Source of the DNA: Actinomycetota bacterium
Lineage (GTDB): Bacteria > Actinomycetota > Actinomycetes > Nanopelagicales > Nanopelagicaceae
Length of the DNA: 64,000 nt
Assembly: GCA_947372165.1 (NCBI GenBank)
Contig: CANBSP010000002.1
Location: forward strand, 124,001 to 188,000
Direction of reading: 5' to 3'
In this document: positions 1 through 7,729 of the stretch, piece after piece
Layout: each line of letters starts with the position of its first letter
Numbering within the stretch: position 1 is the first letter of the stretch
Position numbers and translations under genes: made by a program
Notes under the pieces: model-generated
The model's input: the letters and a program-made list of their open reading frames with translations, nothing else
The model's database searches: none
What the model was told of the DNA's origin: nothing

Positions 1-357
1 TTTAAGAGCATCAATATGAATTTGAAGTGTCGCTTCGCCATATTCAAGGGCATAGCTATGTGAGTACGCCTCATAGGGCAACTTGCCGCTCTTGCGGATG
101 GGAACGAAACCCTTACCTGTTAATTGCGCAATAGCACTTGCAAAGATGAAGCCACGTGCTTCTACTCCGGCAACAAGATCGTAGGAGTCACTGACTTCAG
201 AGAAGGCGCGAACCGTCTTCGCAAAAGCTGCTCCTTCGCGAAGCAGTGGCGTGATGTCCTTGAAGAGGATGCCTTCACTTGGAAAGTTCGGAACATCACG
301 AATCAGGCCCCGAAGGAGATCCTTCAGAGCCTGATCGGTGATATGTGAGGTATTAAT
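1..357 (-). CDS. apt: Adenine phosphoribosyltransferase, C-terminus cut off by the window edge
   Basis: Converts adenine plus PRPP to AMP in purine salvage. The minus-strand frame reads FPSEGILFKDITPLL, GVEARGFIFAS and PIRKSGKLPYEAYS, which are the Apt N-terminal half; the PRPP-binding loop lies off the left edge. It follows the purine permease directly, so uptake and salvage probably form one operon. No ATG, GTG or TTG exists in frame between the upstream in-frame TAG (366-364) and the conserved core. The options are ATT at 357-355, overlapping the permease stop as TAATT, ATC at 342-340, or CTG at 327-325. The identity is firm; the start is not. Confidence 0.88.
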   Translation of the reverse strand, partial: MNTSHITDQALKDLLRGLIRDVPNFPSEGILFKDITPLLREGAAFAKTVRAFSEVSDSYDLVAGVEARGFIFASAIAQLTGKGFVPIRKSGKLPYEAYSHSYALEYGEATLQIHIDALK

Positions 358-1871
358 TACTTGCTAATCCAAAGATTAATTGGAGATTGCAAGAAGTAGA
401 TCACGAAGAGTCCAGATACTACGTAAAGAAGCGCATGGACTTCCTTAGCGCGACCTTGAACTACGCGGACTAAGACGTGAGACAAGAATCCTGCACCGAT
501 ACCTACTGAGATGTTGTAGGTAAATGGCATCAGAATGATGCTCAAGAACGCTGGGATTCCAATGCCGTAATCAGACCATTCAACTTCCTTGATCTGAGAC
601 ATCATCAAGAAACCAACGATGACGAGAGCAGGGGTTGCAGCCTCGTAAGGAATGACCTTAACGAGAGGTGCGAGGAATGTTGTGAGCAGGAAGAGAACTC
701 CAGTCACGACTGAGGCAAGGCCGGTCCGAGCACCTTCACCAACACCTGAAGCTGATTCAATGTAAGAGGTGTTGGAGGAGATGCTTCCAACGCCGCCTGC
801 AGCTGCTGCAAGTGAGTCAACAAAGAGGATCTTGTTGTTATTAGGGATATTGCCCTGAGCATCGATCAATCCAGCTTCGGTACCAATCGCTGTGACGGTT
901 CCGACTGTATCGAAGAAGTCAGAGAGGAGAAGTGTGAAGACGAGGAGCACTGCTGCAACGATAGATACTCCAGCTACATGGAATCCACCGAAAAGGCTGA
1001 AGTGACCAAAGAGGCTGAAATCTGGCTTAGCAACAATGTTGTGAGGGATCGAAGGAACGTTGAGTCCCCAACCCTTTGGGTTGATGTAATCGCCCGATGG
1101 AATGACGAAACCCTTGTAATCAGCGGGCATCTTGCCGCCGAATACATTCGTGACCACGCCTGCAGGAAGATAGTTTTCACCGATCTTGAAGGCCTTCTCG
1201 ACGATGATGGAGAGAACTGTTGAAGCTACAACTCCGATCAAGATCGCACCCTTGATCTTACGAACCATGAGGATGATCATCAAGATGAGTCCAAAAGCGA
1301 AGACGAGGATTGGCCAGCCAACGAGGTTTCCGTTATCGCCAAGGGTTACAGGAACTGGTCCTTGACCTGTACGACGAACGAATCCGGAGTCGACAAGACC
1401 GATCAAAGTAATGAAGAGTCCGATACCGACTGAAATAGCAATTTTGAGTTGTTGTGGCACAGCACGGAAGACCGCGGTGCGGAATCCGGTGAGTACCAAA
1501 ACGGTAATGATGATTCCCTCAACGACGATAAGGCCCATTGCATCTGCCCAAGTCATTCGAGAAGCAATTCCAACTGCGACGAAGGTGTTAAGACCAAGTC
1601 CGGTTGCAAGCGCTAACGGGAAGTTAGCAAATGCGCCCATAAGCAGGGTAAGTAACCCAGCCATGAGTGCGGTCATCGCAGCGATTGCTGCAAAGTTTGC
1701 ACCAGTGGTTCCACCACCGAGGTAGTGGCCAGTTGAGTCTTTAGCGCCACCAAGAATAAGTGGGTTTAACGCGACGATGTAAGCCATAGTGAAGAAGGTG
1801 ACGAAACCGCCACGAATTTCACGAGCTACAGTCGATCCGCGCTCAGAGATCTTGAAGAACGAATCAAGCAT
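357..1871 (-). CDS. NCS2-family purine permease (AzgA/PbuG-like)
   Basis: A polytopic inner-membrane symporter of 504 residues, the usual length for the AzgA/PbuG branch of NCS2, which imports hypoxanthine, guanine or adenine. It opens with a soluble amphipathic stretch and REIRGGFVTFFTMAYIVALN, typical of this branch, and carries TVTAIGTEAGL and the SNTSYIESASGVGEGARTG signature in the middle. The ATG follows GAAAGG at a good ribosome-binding distance. The neighbouring apt gene favours adenine or a related base as substrate, but substrate cannot be read from sequence. The upstream leader is about 70 bases and can fold. Confidence 0.9.
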   Translation of the reverse strand: MLDSFFKISERGSTVAREIRGGFVTFFTMAYIVALNPLILGGAKDSTGHYLGGGTTGANFAAIAAMTALMAGLLTLLMGAFANFPLALATGLGLNTFVAVGIASRMTWADAMGLIVVEGIIITVLVLTGFRTAVFRAVPQQLKIAISVGIGLFITLIGLVDSGFVRRTGQGPVPVTLGDNGNLVGWPILVFAFGLILMIILMVRKIKGAILIGVVASTVLSIIVEKAFKIGENYLPAGVVTNVFGGKMPADYKGFVIPSGDYINPKGWGLNVPSIPHNIVAKPDFSLFGHFSLFGGFHVAGVSIVAAVLLVFTLLLSDFFDTVGTVTAIGTEAGLIDAQGNIPNNNKILFVDSLAAAAGGVGSISSNTSYIESASGVGEGARTGLASVVTGVLFLLTTFLAPLVKVIPYEAATPALVIVGFLMMSQIKEVEWSDYGIGIPAFLSIILMPFTYNISVGIGAGFLSHVLVRVVQGRAKEVHALLYVVSGLFVIYFLQSPINLWISK

Positions 1872-1950
1872 GAGGGACCTTTCTAATTTTTTAACGAGGG
1901 TGGTTGCGACCTCGTGTGAAGTGACGGCTCACAGACCGGGGAATGGGTAA

Positions 1951-1956
1951 AGGGTA
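1951..1956 (-). promoter_or_regulatory. Candidate -10 box of the purine permease operon
   Basis: TACCCT reads on the minus strand about 7 bases before a predicted start site near 1944. It would give a 5' leader of about 73 bases that contains an ACGAGG/CCTCGT stem and a GTGA/TCAC hairpin. I could not match the leader to a known riboswitch class. Confidence 0.4.
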
Positions 1957-2036
1957 GAAGACAGAACGTACTTTCTCAGGTATCCCACTCTCGACTTTGG
2001 GTTGAGAGTTACGCGTAAAACTGAGGGATATTTCGT

Positions 2037-2042
2037 TACACT
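2037..2042 (+). promoter_or_regulatory. -10 box of crtB, leaderless type
   Basis: TACACT ends 7 bases before the crtB ATG at 2050, so transcription should begin at or next to the start codon. No Shine-Dalgarno sequence precedes the ATG. Confidence 0.55.
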
Positions 2043-2049
2043 CTCCAGA

Positions 2050-2952
2050 ATGAGAGAGCTCGATGCGGCCGGGATAACTGGCGATGATCTGCGCGCCTCC
2101 TATGCCGAATGCAAGCGACTGAATTCACTTCACGGCAAGACCTACTATCTCGCCACACTCTTACTCCCCCAAGCTAAGCGTCCTTATGTTCACGCGCTCT
2201 ATGGTTTCGCTCGCTACGCCGATGAGATAGTCGATGACCTCGAATCAACTCTCACTTTGGATGAGAAGGCGGCAGCTCTTTCCACCTGGGGAGAAGGTGT
2301 CCTCGCCGATCTACGTGCGGGTGAAAGCCACGATGCGATCGGCATGGCGCTCTCTGATACCGTCAATCGCTTTCAGATCCCGATCGAACACTTTGAAGCT
2401 TTTCTCCACTCAATGACGATGGATCTCACCGTCGCTGAATATCAGAGCTATGACGATCTCATGGAATATGTCTATGGCAGTGCCAGTGTCATTGGCCTGC
2501 AGATGGTGCCAATCCTCGGCGCCCTCTCCCCTGATGCCTATCCACTTGCCGAGAAACTCGGAACCGCATTCCAACTAGCAAACTTCATTCGCGATGTATC
2601 TGAAGATCTTGATCGTGGTCGAATCTATCTCCCCATCGAAGAACTCAATGCACATGGGGTTACCTGGGAGATGCTCAATGACCGAGTGGTTACTCCGCAA
2701 CTTCGAAGCGCACTGAAAGAACAGATTGAACGAGTGCGCAGATTGCAGCGGGAGGCAGCCGCCGGTATCCATCTCTTAGAACCATCAAGTCGTCCCTGCA
2801 TTGAAGCTGCAAGCGAGCTTTACTGCGGAATCGTCGATGAAGTCGAAAATATTGATTATCAAATCTTTACCGCACGCGCTACGACATCTCAATGGCGACG
2901 GATGAAGGTTGCGCTGCCGGCATATGCACGAGCAGTTGCAGCAAGGAGGTAA
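2050..2952 (+). CDS. crtB: Phytoene synthase
   Basis: Condenses two geranylgeranyl diphosphates to phytoene, the first committed carotenoid step. The 300-residue protein shows DLRASYAECKRLNSLHGKTYY near the N-terminus, the first aspartate-rich motif DEIVDD at about residue 59 and the second motif DVSEDLDRGRIYLP at about 185. I chose ATG 2050 over an upstream TTG at 2002 because homology begins there and a TACACT -10 box sits just before it. It runs into the lycopene cyclase genes tail to tail with no intergenic base. crtE and crtI are not in the window. Confidence 0.92.
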   Translation: MRELDAAGITGDDLRASYAECKRLNSLHGKTYYLATLLLPQAKRPYVHALYGFARYADEIVDDLESTLTLDEKAAALSTWGEGVLADLRAGESHDAIGMALSDTVNRFQIPIEHFEAFLHSMTMDLTVAEYQSYDDLMEYVYGSASVIGLQMVPILGALSPDAYPLAEKLGTAFQLANFIRDVSEDLDRGRIYLPIEELNAHGVTWEMLNDRVVTPQLRSALKEQIERVRRLQREAAAGIHLLEPSSRPCIEAASELYCGIVDEVENIDYQIFTARATTSQWRRMKVALPAYARAVAARR

Positions 2953-3246
2953 TTACCTTCGACGGCCTAATCGCACCCACAGGGTAAGTACGCCCAAGAT
3001 CAGTGCAAAACCAAAGATCAGATCTTCAAGAGGTGCGGCGGCGATACGAACCCCAATGATCGCGCCACTTCGATACATCACAATATCGCGCGAGGTCAGC
3101 CACCAATTGGTGAGCAACTGAAAGGGCAGAATAATCGCGTAAGAGGTCCAGAATGCACGACGCTCAATGAGACGGATCTGCGTACCAAAGCGATCAAAGA
3201 GGATGCTTGCGATGAGGAACCCAAGTGCGGTGAAGGTATAACTCAT
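2953..3246 (-). CDS. crtYd: Lycopene cyclase subunit, CrtYd type
   Basis: Small membrane protein of 97 residues with three hydrophobic segments and the PLEDLIFGFALIL motif of the second half of the CrtYcd/CarR-type lycopene cyclase. It is expected to work as a heterodimer with CrtYc, closing lycopene ends to cyclic carotenoid rings. Its ATG overlaps the crtYc stop by four bases (ATGA), so the two are translated as a coupled pair. The ring type (beta or epsilon) cannot be read here. Confidence 0.85.
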   Translation of the reverse strand: MSYTFTALGFLIASILFDRFGTQIRLIERRAFWTSYAIILPFQLLTNWWLTSRDIVMYRSGAIIGVRIAAAPLEDLIFGFALILGVLTLWVRLGRRR

Positions 3247-3575
3247 GATTCATCCCCGATGAGCCAGTTCTTCTTCACCCTGCGCACCGCCTCAATCGTC
3301 ATAATCGCAGCAAGCGGGACGACGAGGAAGAATGCATATTCTTCAATCGGAATTTTAAAGGGCCCGTAGAGTCCGAGAATTTGATGGATATCGAAATACC
3401 AATCGTGATGGCCTATTGCGAGTGCATCCCAGATGAGAAAGAGAATTGCAATCGGGAGAATTGCTCGTAGCGCCCTGCCGATTCTGCGAAGCACGCCTAC
3501 CTTCAAGACAAGTTCGAGCCAGAAGGAACCCGCAACCGTAAAGGCGAGCATCCCGACATAACCCCACTTACCCAT
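3243..3575 (-). CDS. crtYc: Lycopene cyclase subunit, CrtYc type
   Basis: First half of the heterodimeric lycopene cyclase, about 110 residues, with membrane helices and the conserved IPIEEYAFFLVVP motif. I place the start at ATG 3575 (MGKWGYVG) rather than the TTG at 3596 because a TACCAT -10 box ends 7 bases before that ATG, matching the leaderless pattern seen elsewhere here. It is divergent from the pnuT riboswitch unit, and the two -10 boxes share a TA step at 3587-3588. Confidence 0.85.
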   Translation of the reverse strand: MGKWGYVGMLAFTVAGSFWLELVLKVGVLRRIGRALRAILPIAILFLIWDALAIGHHDWYFDIHQILGLYGPFKIPIEEYAFFLVVPLAAIMTIEAVRRVKKNWLIGDES

Positions 3576-3582
3576 GGGGCTA

Positions 3583-3588
3583 ATGGTA
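3583..3588 (-). promoter_or_regulatory. -10 box of crtYc, leaderless type
   Basis: TACCAT on the minus strand with a 7-base gap to ATG 3575. Its last two top-strand bases are the TA of the divergent pnuT -10 box. Confidence 0.5.
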
Positions 3589-3592
3589 ACCT
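3587..3592 (+). promoter_or_regulatory. Candidate -10 box of the pnuT riboswitch unit
   Basis: TAACCT lies about 7 bases before the first paired bases of the riboswitch, predicting a start near 3599 so that the aptamer forms at the very 5' end of the mRNA. Confidence 0.5.
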
Positions 3593-3598
3593 TCAATC

Positions 3599-3684
3599 AA
3601 CGGGAGCCGCTCTTTGGCTGAGAGGACTTGAAATCCAAGTCGACCGTATGACCAGTTCGGTAATGCGAATTGGAAAAGGGGTTC
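3599..3684 (+). promoter_or_regulatory. TPP-class (THI-box) riboswitch, divergent form
   Basis: The hallmark GGCTGAGA lies at 3616-3623, preceded by GGGAGCC and followed by an accessory hairpin (GACTTG/CAAGTC) and GACCGTATGACC. P2 pairs ACGG with CCGT and P3 pairs AGCC with GGCT. The second arm has CCA/TGG and TTCG/CGAA stems closed by a GTAATG loop, like the P5 loop of known TPP switches. The internal loop that normally binds pyrophosphate (about GAU opposite GCG) appears reduced to one base on each side. The 3' end runs into the AAGGGG ribosome-binding site, so control is probably translational. Confidence 0.75.
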
Positions 3685-3688
3685 AATC

Positions 3689-4300
3689 GTGCATTCACTT
3701 AACAACATCCTGATGACAACGCTCTTCACCGCGTGGGGTTATCACTTGAGTTACCTCGAATTCTTCGCCTTCATAACATCTGTTGTAGGCGTTGCGCTCG
3801 GCGTCTTTGGTCCGCGCTCAACCTGGCCCTGGTGGAACATCAGCAGTTTGCTCTATGCCGTGCTCTTCTTTGAAGAGAAATATTATGCAAGCGGATTTCT
3901 CCAATTTATCTTTATCGCAGGTGGGTTCTGGGGTTGGTTTGGCTGGGGCGCAGAAGGTGCTCGACCTGGAAAACTCTCTCGGCGTAACGCCTCCTATTGG
4001 CTAGCCGGATTTGCCGTTAGCTGGATCGCACTTAATCCATTGCTGATTCACTTGGGCGCTGCGGCGACTCTTACAGATTCATTTGGATTTGTTGGAAGCT
4101 GTATCGCACAAGTCTTAATGGTCAAAGAGAAGTTCGAAACCTGGCCACTCTGGTTTGTTGTGGATGCTGTCTATACCTACCAGTTCGCGCGTGGTGGGCA
4201 GTACTTGACTTCGATTCTTTATCTCATCTTTGTCGCCATTGCGATCGCTGGATGGGTCCGTTGGAATCGCGAATCAAAAAAGCAGATCACCCTCTCTTAA
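3689..4300 (+). CDS. pnuT: PnuC-family vitamin transporter, probably thiamine (PnuT-like)
   Basis: Membrane protein of 203 residues with about seven hydrophobic segments and Trp/Gly-rich motifs (WPWWNI, GFWGWFGWG) of the PnuC family, which moves vitamins by facilitated diffusion followed by intracellular phosphorylation. The TPP-class riboswitch in its leader points to thiamine rather than nicotinamide riboside. GTG 3689 is preferred because AAGGGG sits 8 bases upstream; ATG 3713 is an alternative. Its stop overlaps the next start as TAATG, coupling it to a P-loop kinase. Confidence 0.85.
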   Translation: MHSLNNILMTTLFTAWGYHLSYLEFFAFITSVVGVALGVFGPRSTWPWWNISSLLYAVLFFEEKYYASGFLQFIFIAGGFWGWFGWGAEGARPGKLSRRNASYWLAGFAVSWIALNPLLIHLGAAATLTDSFGFVGSCIAQVLMVKEKFETWPLWFVVDAVYTYQFARGGQYLTSILYLIFVAIAIAGWVRWNRESKKQITLS

Positions 4301-4800
4301 TGTTCATCATTACAATCGATGGTCCAGCAGGATCTGGCAAGACATCTCTTGCTGGGCTCATTGAAGCGGCGTTGGAAAGTGCTGGCGAAAGCGTCTACAC
4401 CCTCCATATGGATGATCTCTACGACGGGTGGAGTAACGCTCTCAGTGATGAACTAACCCAGAGGCTCGTTGCCATCATTGAGCAGGGAGAGAGCGCCTCG
4501 CAGATCACCATTCCCCGATATGACTGGCACCTCGGCATATTTGGCGAACCAATCACTGTTGATACTCCAAGTACTCTCATCATCGAAGGTGTGGGCAGTG
4601 GGCAATCCGCCACACGCGCGGCTGCCAGAATCAAGCTCTGGCTCGATGCCCCAGAAGAGATTGCGTTGGCGCGGGCGATCGAACGCGATGGCCCCGAACT
4701 CCTCGAAGAGTTACTTCACTGGCTGGTTCTTGAGGCTGAACATTTCGCCAAGGAGCAGAGTGAGAGTGTTGCGGATTACCGCGTAAAGAGCGCGCCTTAG
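4300..4800 (+). CDS. P-loop small-molecule kinase, uridine-kinase-like
   Basis: Soluble 166-residue protein with a Walker A motif DGPAGSGKTSLA at the N-terminus, an HMDDLYDGW motif near residue 34 typical of an actinobacterial uridine-kinase-like group, and IIEGVG near residue 87. Its biochemical role is not established from sequence. Translation is coupled to the thiamine-type transporter (TAATG overlap), so it shares the riboswitch. I infer that it may phosphorylate the imported vitamin and trap it, but relatives of this family also occur without pnuT, so nucleoside or CMP kinase activity remains possible. Confidence 0.75.
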   Translation: MFIITIDGPAGSGKTSLAGLIEAALESAGESVYTLHMDDLYDGWSNALSDELTQRLVAIIEQGESASQITIPRYDWHLGIFGEPITVDTPSTLIIEGVGSGQSATRAAARIKLWLDAPEEIALARAIERDGPELLEELLHWLVLEAEHFAKEQSESVADYRVKSAP

Positions 4801-4824
4801 ACCATCTTCTTCGCTCCGCCTCCT

Positions 4825-4830
4825 TAAACT
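4825..4830 (+). promoter_or_regulatory. -10 box of the PASTA kinase gene, leaderless type
   Basis: TAAACT with a 6-base gap to GTG 4837. No Shine-Dalgarno sequence is present. Confidence 0.55.
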
Positions 4831-4836
4831 TTGATT

Positions 4837-6792
4837 GTGTCTGATCTAACTGGCGAGCTCATTGATGGTCGCTATCAACTTCAGCGTCTAGTAGCAGCCG
4901 GAGGCATGGCCTCCATTTATGTCGGCCTCGATACTCGACTCGACCGTCTTGTTGCAGTCAAGATCATGCATCCCCATCTGGCCAATGATGAAGAGTTCGT
5001 CAATCGTTTTATCCGAGAAGCAAAAGCCGCTGCTGTGCTCTCCCACCCAAACGTTGTTGCAATTCAGGACCAAGGATGGAACGAGGGCGGAAGTCCGGCA
5101 GTCTTCATCGTCATGGAATATATCGACGGTTTCACCTTGCGCGAACTTCTTCACGACGGCGGTCCGCTCTCCAGTGAAGATCTCCTTCGCTACATGGTGC
5201 CCATCGTCAGCGCACTAGCCGAGGCTCACAAATTAGGAATCGTTCATCGAGATATCAAGCCCGAGAATATTTTGATCTCCAAAGATGGCCGAGTAAAACT
5301 CGCCGACTTCGGTCTGGCTCGAGGTGAACAACTTGGTGCGACCATGACGGTTGAATCAAGCGTCGTTCTCGGGAGCGTCTCTTACTTATCACCCGAACAA
5401 GTGCAACGTGGAATTTCTGATCCACGAAGTGATATCTACTCGGTAGGCGTTGTTCTCTTCGAACTTCTCACGGGACGCAAGCCATATGAGGGTGAATCAC
5501 CGATCCAGATTGCTTATAAGCATGTCAATGAAAGGATTCCAGCACCCTCGACTCTCAAGCCTGGAATCGCACCAGCACTCGATGCCATTGTGTTAAAGGC
5601 GACTTCGCCTAATCCTGACCATCGCCACAAGGATGCGGGAGTATTGCTCCTTGAAATGCGATCGGCTCAGATTGAGATTGACCCTCGTAAGCGCCAACTC
5701 ACCTTGGAACTCGATATTCCAGTGATGACATCGAAGAAGCCAACACGTCGACCTAAAGGTGAAGTGCGAATCGGGAACGCCGTTATAGATCGCGTTCGGA
5801 CCCTGACAAATATCACGTCTCAAACACCTGTATCGGAGTCATCTGTGACTGATGTGAAGAAGCCAACTCAATCAGCGGAATCAACTGCCGAGGTAAGACG
5901 CCGCACATCGCGTCGGGTAGTACGTAACCGCTTCGTCGCGATCGCTCTTCTCTTCACTATCGGCATCGGTGGGGCTTGGTATGAATTGATCGGGTCGAAG
6001 ATTTCTATCCCTTCCATTGTGGGCCTGAGTGAAAAAGAGGCACGAAGAACTCTTACGCCACTTGGTCTCACTGTCGCAGTGATAAGCCGAGCATTTAGCG
6101 AAGATGTTCCGGCGGGTGAGATCATCTCCTCTAATCCTGGTGGCGGTGGACATCTCAGCAAAGGCGGGGTTGTCGAACTCGTACTGTCCAAGGGGCCAGA
6201 GCGAATCAAAGTGCCAACTATCGCTGGCATGACACCGGATGCAGCCTCCGCGGCTTTGATATCTGCTGGATTAAGAGTTGGCACAACGTCACAAAGTTAT
6301 AGCTCGACCATTGCAAGTGGCATGGTCGTCGATGGTGATCCAGTAGCGCAGACTCCAGTTAGACGAAACTCGCTTGTGAATATTGTTATAAGTAAAGGTG
6401 TGCAGACAGTTCAACTCACATCTTATGTTGGACTTGGCGGAGATCAGGCGACGAACGAACTTACAACTGCCGGATTTAAGGTTCACTCCACCTTCGGATA
6501 TAGCGACTCCGTTCAAGCTGGACATGTCATTTCACAATCTCCTGCGGGTGGCGCAGTAGCTCCGATTGGATCGGACATCGCCATAGTTGTCTCCCAAGGT
6601 TCGGCCACAGCATTTGTGCCAAATCTCTACAGCCTCACGCAAGGTGCGGCCACAGCGGCGCTCGAGAATCTGGGCTTGAAGGTCAAGGTACGGACAACAA
6701 CGGCCAAGAAGGTAAAGCACGTCACCAACATCTCGCCAAAGGTCGGCAGCAAAGTGAAGCGTGGCTCGACGGTAACCATCACCCTGGGATAA
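4837..6792 (+). CDS. Transmembrane Ser/Thr protein kinase with PASTA repeats
   Basis: PknB/Stk1-type receptor kinase of 651 residues. The kinase domain occupies about residues 12-275: glycine loop AAGGMASIY, catalytic lysine in VAVKIM (about residue 42), HRDIKPEN, DFGLARG and a Pro-Glu activation-segment end (LSPEQ). A basic linker leads to one membrane helix at about 370-390 (FVAIALLFTIGIGGAWY), then about four extracellular PASTA domains, which bind peptidoglycan fragments. It probably senses wall precursors and controls growth or division. The GTG start is supported by homology and a TAAACT -10 box 6 bases before it. It stands as a single-gene unit. Confidence 0.9.
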   Translation: MSDLTGELIDGRYQLQRLVAAGGMASIYVGLDTRLDRLVAVKIMHPHLANDEEFVNRFIREAKAAAVLSHPNVVAIQDQGWNEGGSPAVFIVMEYIDGFTLRELLHDGGPLSSEDLLRYMVPIVSALAEAHKLGIVHRDIKPENILISKDGRVKLADFGLARGEQLGATMTVESSVVLGSVSYLSPEQVQRGISDPRSDIYSVGVVLFELLTGRKPYEGESPIQIAYKHVNERIPAPSTLKPGIAPALDAIVLKATSPNPDHRHKDAGVLLLEMRSAQIEIDPRKRQLTLELDIPVMTSKKPTRRPKGEVRIGNAVIDRVRTLTNITSQTPVSESSVTDVKKPTQSAESTAEVRRRTSRRVVRNRFVAIALLFTIGIGGAWYELIGSKISIPSIVGLSEKEARRTLTPLGLTVAVISRAFSEDVPAGEIISSNPGGGGHLSKGGVVELVLSKGPERIKVPTIAGMTPDAASAALISAGLRVGTTSQSYSSTIASGMVVDGDPVAQTPVRRNSLVNIVISKGVQTVQLTSYVGLGGDQATNELTTAGFKVHSTFGYSDSVQAGHVISQSPAGGAVAPIGSDIAIVVSQGSATAFVPNLYSLTQGAATAALENLGLKVKVRTTTAKKVKHVTNISPKVGSKVKRGSTVTITLG

Positions 6793-6799
6793 CTTCCTA

Positions 6800-6805
6800 T
6801 AGGGT
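6800..6805 (+). promoter_or_regulatory. -10 box of the nfo operon, leaderless type
   Basis: TAGGGT with a 6-base gap to ATG 6812. Confidence 0.5.
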
Positions 6806-6811
6806 GGCGCA

Positions 6812-7729
6812 ATGGCTGCACAGTCGAAAACACCTACAAAAACTTCTCAATCTTCAGGATCTTCAGGATCTTTGAAGCCGAGAATTGGCGCTCACACTCC
6901 GACTTCTGGCGGCATGGCCAAGCGCTCCATTGAGTATGCGCTCACGACAGAGGCCGAAGCGATTCAAGTCTTCGCATCCAACCCACGTGGCTGGGCGATG
7001 CCAGAAGCTAATCCAGTCGCAGACTCACTCTTCATCGAAAAATGTCTCGAATTTGATATCGAAAGTTATGTACACGCACCATTTCTCATCAACCTCGGTT
7101 CGCCAACTGTCGGTACTTACGAGAACTCGCTTGCATCAACGGCCTACTCTCTCACCCGCGGACGTCAGATTGGCGCCAAAGGCGTCGTCATCCATACCGG
7201 ATCAGCTGTCGATGAGAAGCACCTGCCAACTGCATGGAAGCAGATTCACGAAGGCATGATGCCCGTCTTGAGCGCTCTGACCGATGATGATCCATGGCTG
7301 CTCTTGGAACCAACAGCGGGACAAGGCCAATCCCTGGTGAAGAAACTTGAAGATCTCACAAAGTACTTTGATGCCCTTGAGTGGCATCCTAAGGTTGGCG
7401 TCTGTCTCGATACCTGCCATGTCTTCGCCGCTGGTCACGATATTGCGACGAAGGGTGGAATGACTAAGACGCTCGATCTCCTCGTTGATCTCGTTGGCAT
7501 CGAGCGAATCCAACTTATCCACGCTAATGACTCCATGGATATCTGCGGCGCACTCAAAGACCGCCATCAAAATATTGGCAAAGGTGAGATCGGCGAGAAG
7601 CCATTTTCCGAACTCCTCGCCCACCCAGCGGTCGCAAACGCCCCTCTCATCTTGGAGACACCAGGAATGGAGCCAGAACATGGCGCTGAGATCGCACTCC
7701 TTAAGAAGATGAGAGCGAAGCTCGCATGA
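6812..7729 (+). CDS. nfo: Endonuclease IV (AP endonuclease)
   Basis: Zinc-dependent AP endonuclease of base-excision repair, cutting 5' of abasic sites. It shows RIGAHTPTSGG at the barrel start, YVHAPFLINLGSP, VIHTGSAV, GVCLDTCHVFAAGHD, HANDSMDICGALKDRHQNIGKGEIG and LILETPG, which carry the His/Asp/Glu zinc ligands. Length is 305 residues against about 280 for the family because of a Ser/Thr-rich tail of about 22 residues before the barrel. It heads a three-gene unit with an EamA transporter and threonine aldolase, joined by ATGA overlaps. Confidence 0.92.
   Translation: MAAQSKTPTKTSQSSGSSGSLKPRIGAHTPTSGGMAKRSIEYALTTEAEAIQVFASNPRGWAMPEANPVADSLFIEKCLEFDIESYVHAPFLINLGSPTVGTYENSLASTAYSLTRGRQIGAKGVVIHTGSAVDEKHLPTAWKQIHEGMMPVLSALTDDDPWLLLEPTAGQGQSLVKKLEDLTKYFDALEWHPKVGVCLDTCHVFAAGHDIATKGGMTKTLDLLVDLVGIERIQLIHANDSMDICGALKDRHQNIGKGEIGEKPFSELLAHPAVANAPLILETPGMEPEHGAEIALLKKMRAKLA

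Noticed and set aside
2002-2049. Longer CrtB start at TTG 2002
   Set aside because: The added residues have no homology and the TACACT box lies inside them.
7202-7681. 159-codon frame opposite nfo
   Set aside because: Shadow of a well-supported gene; no motif or start signal.
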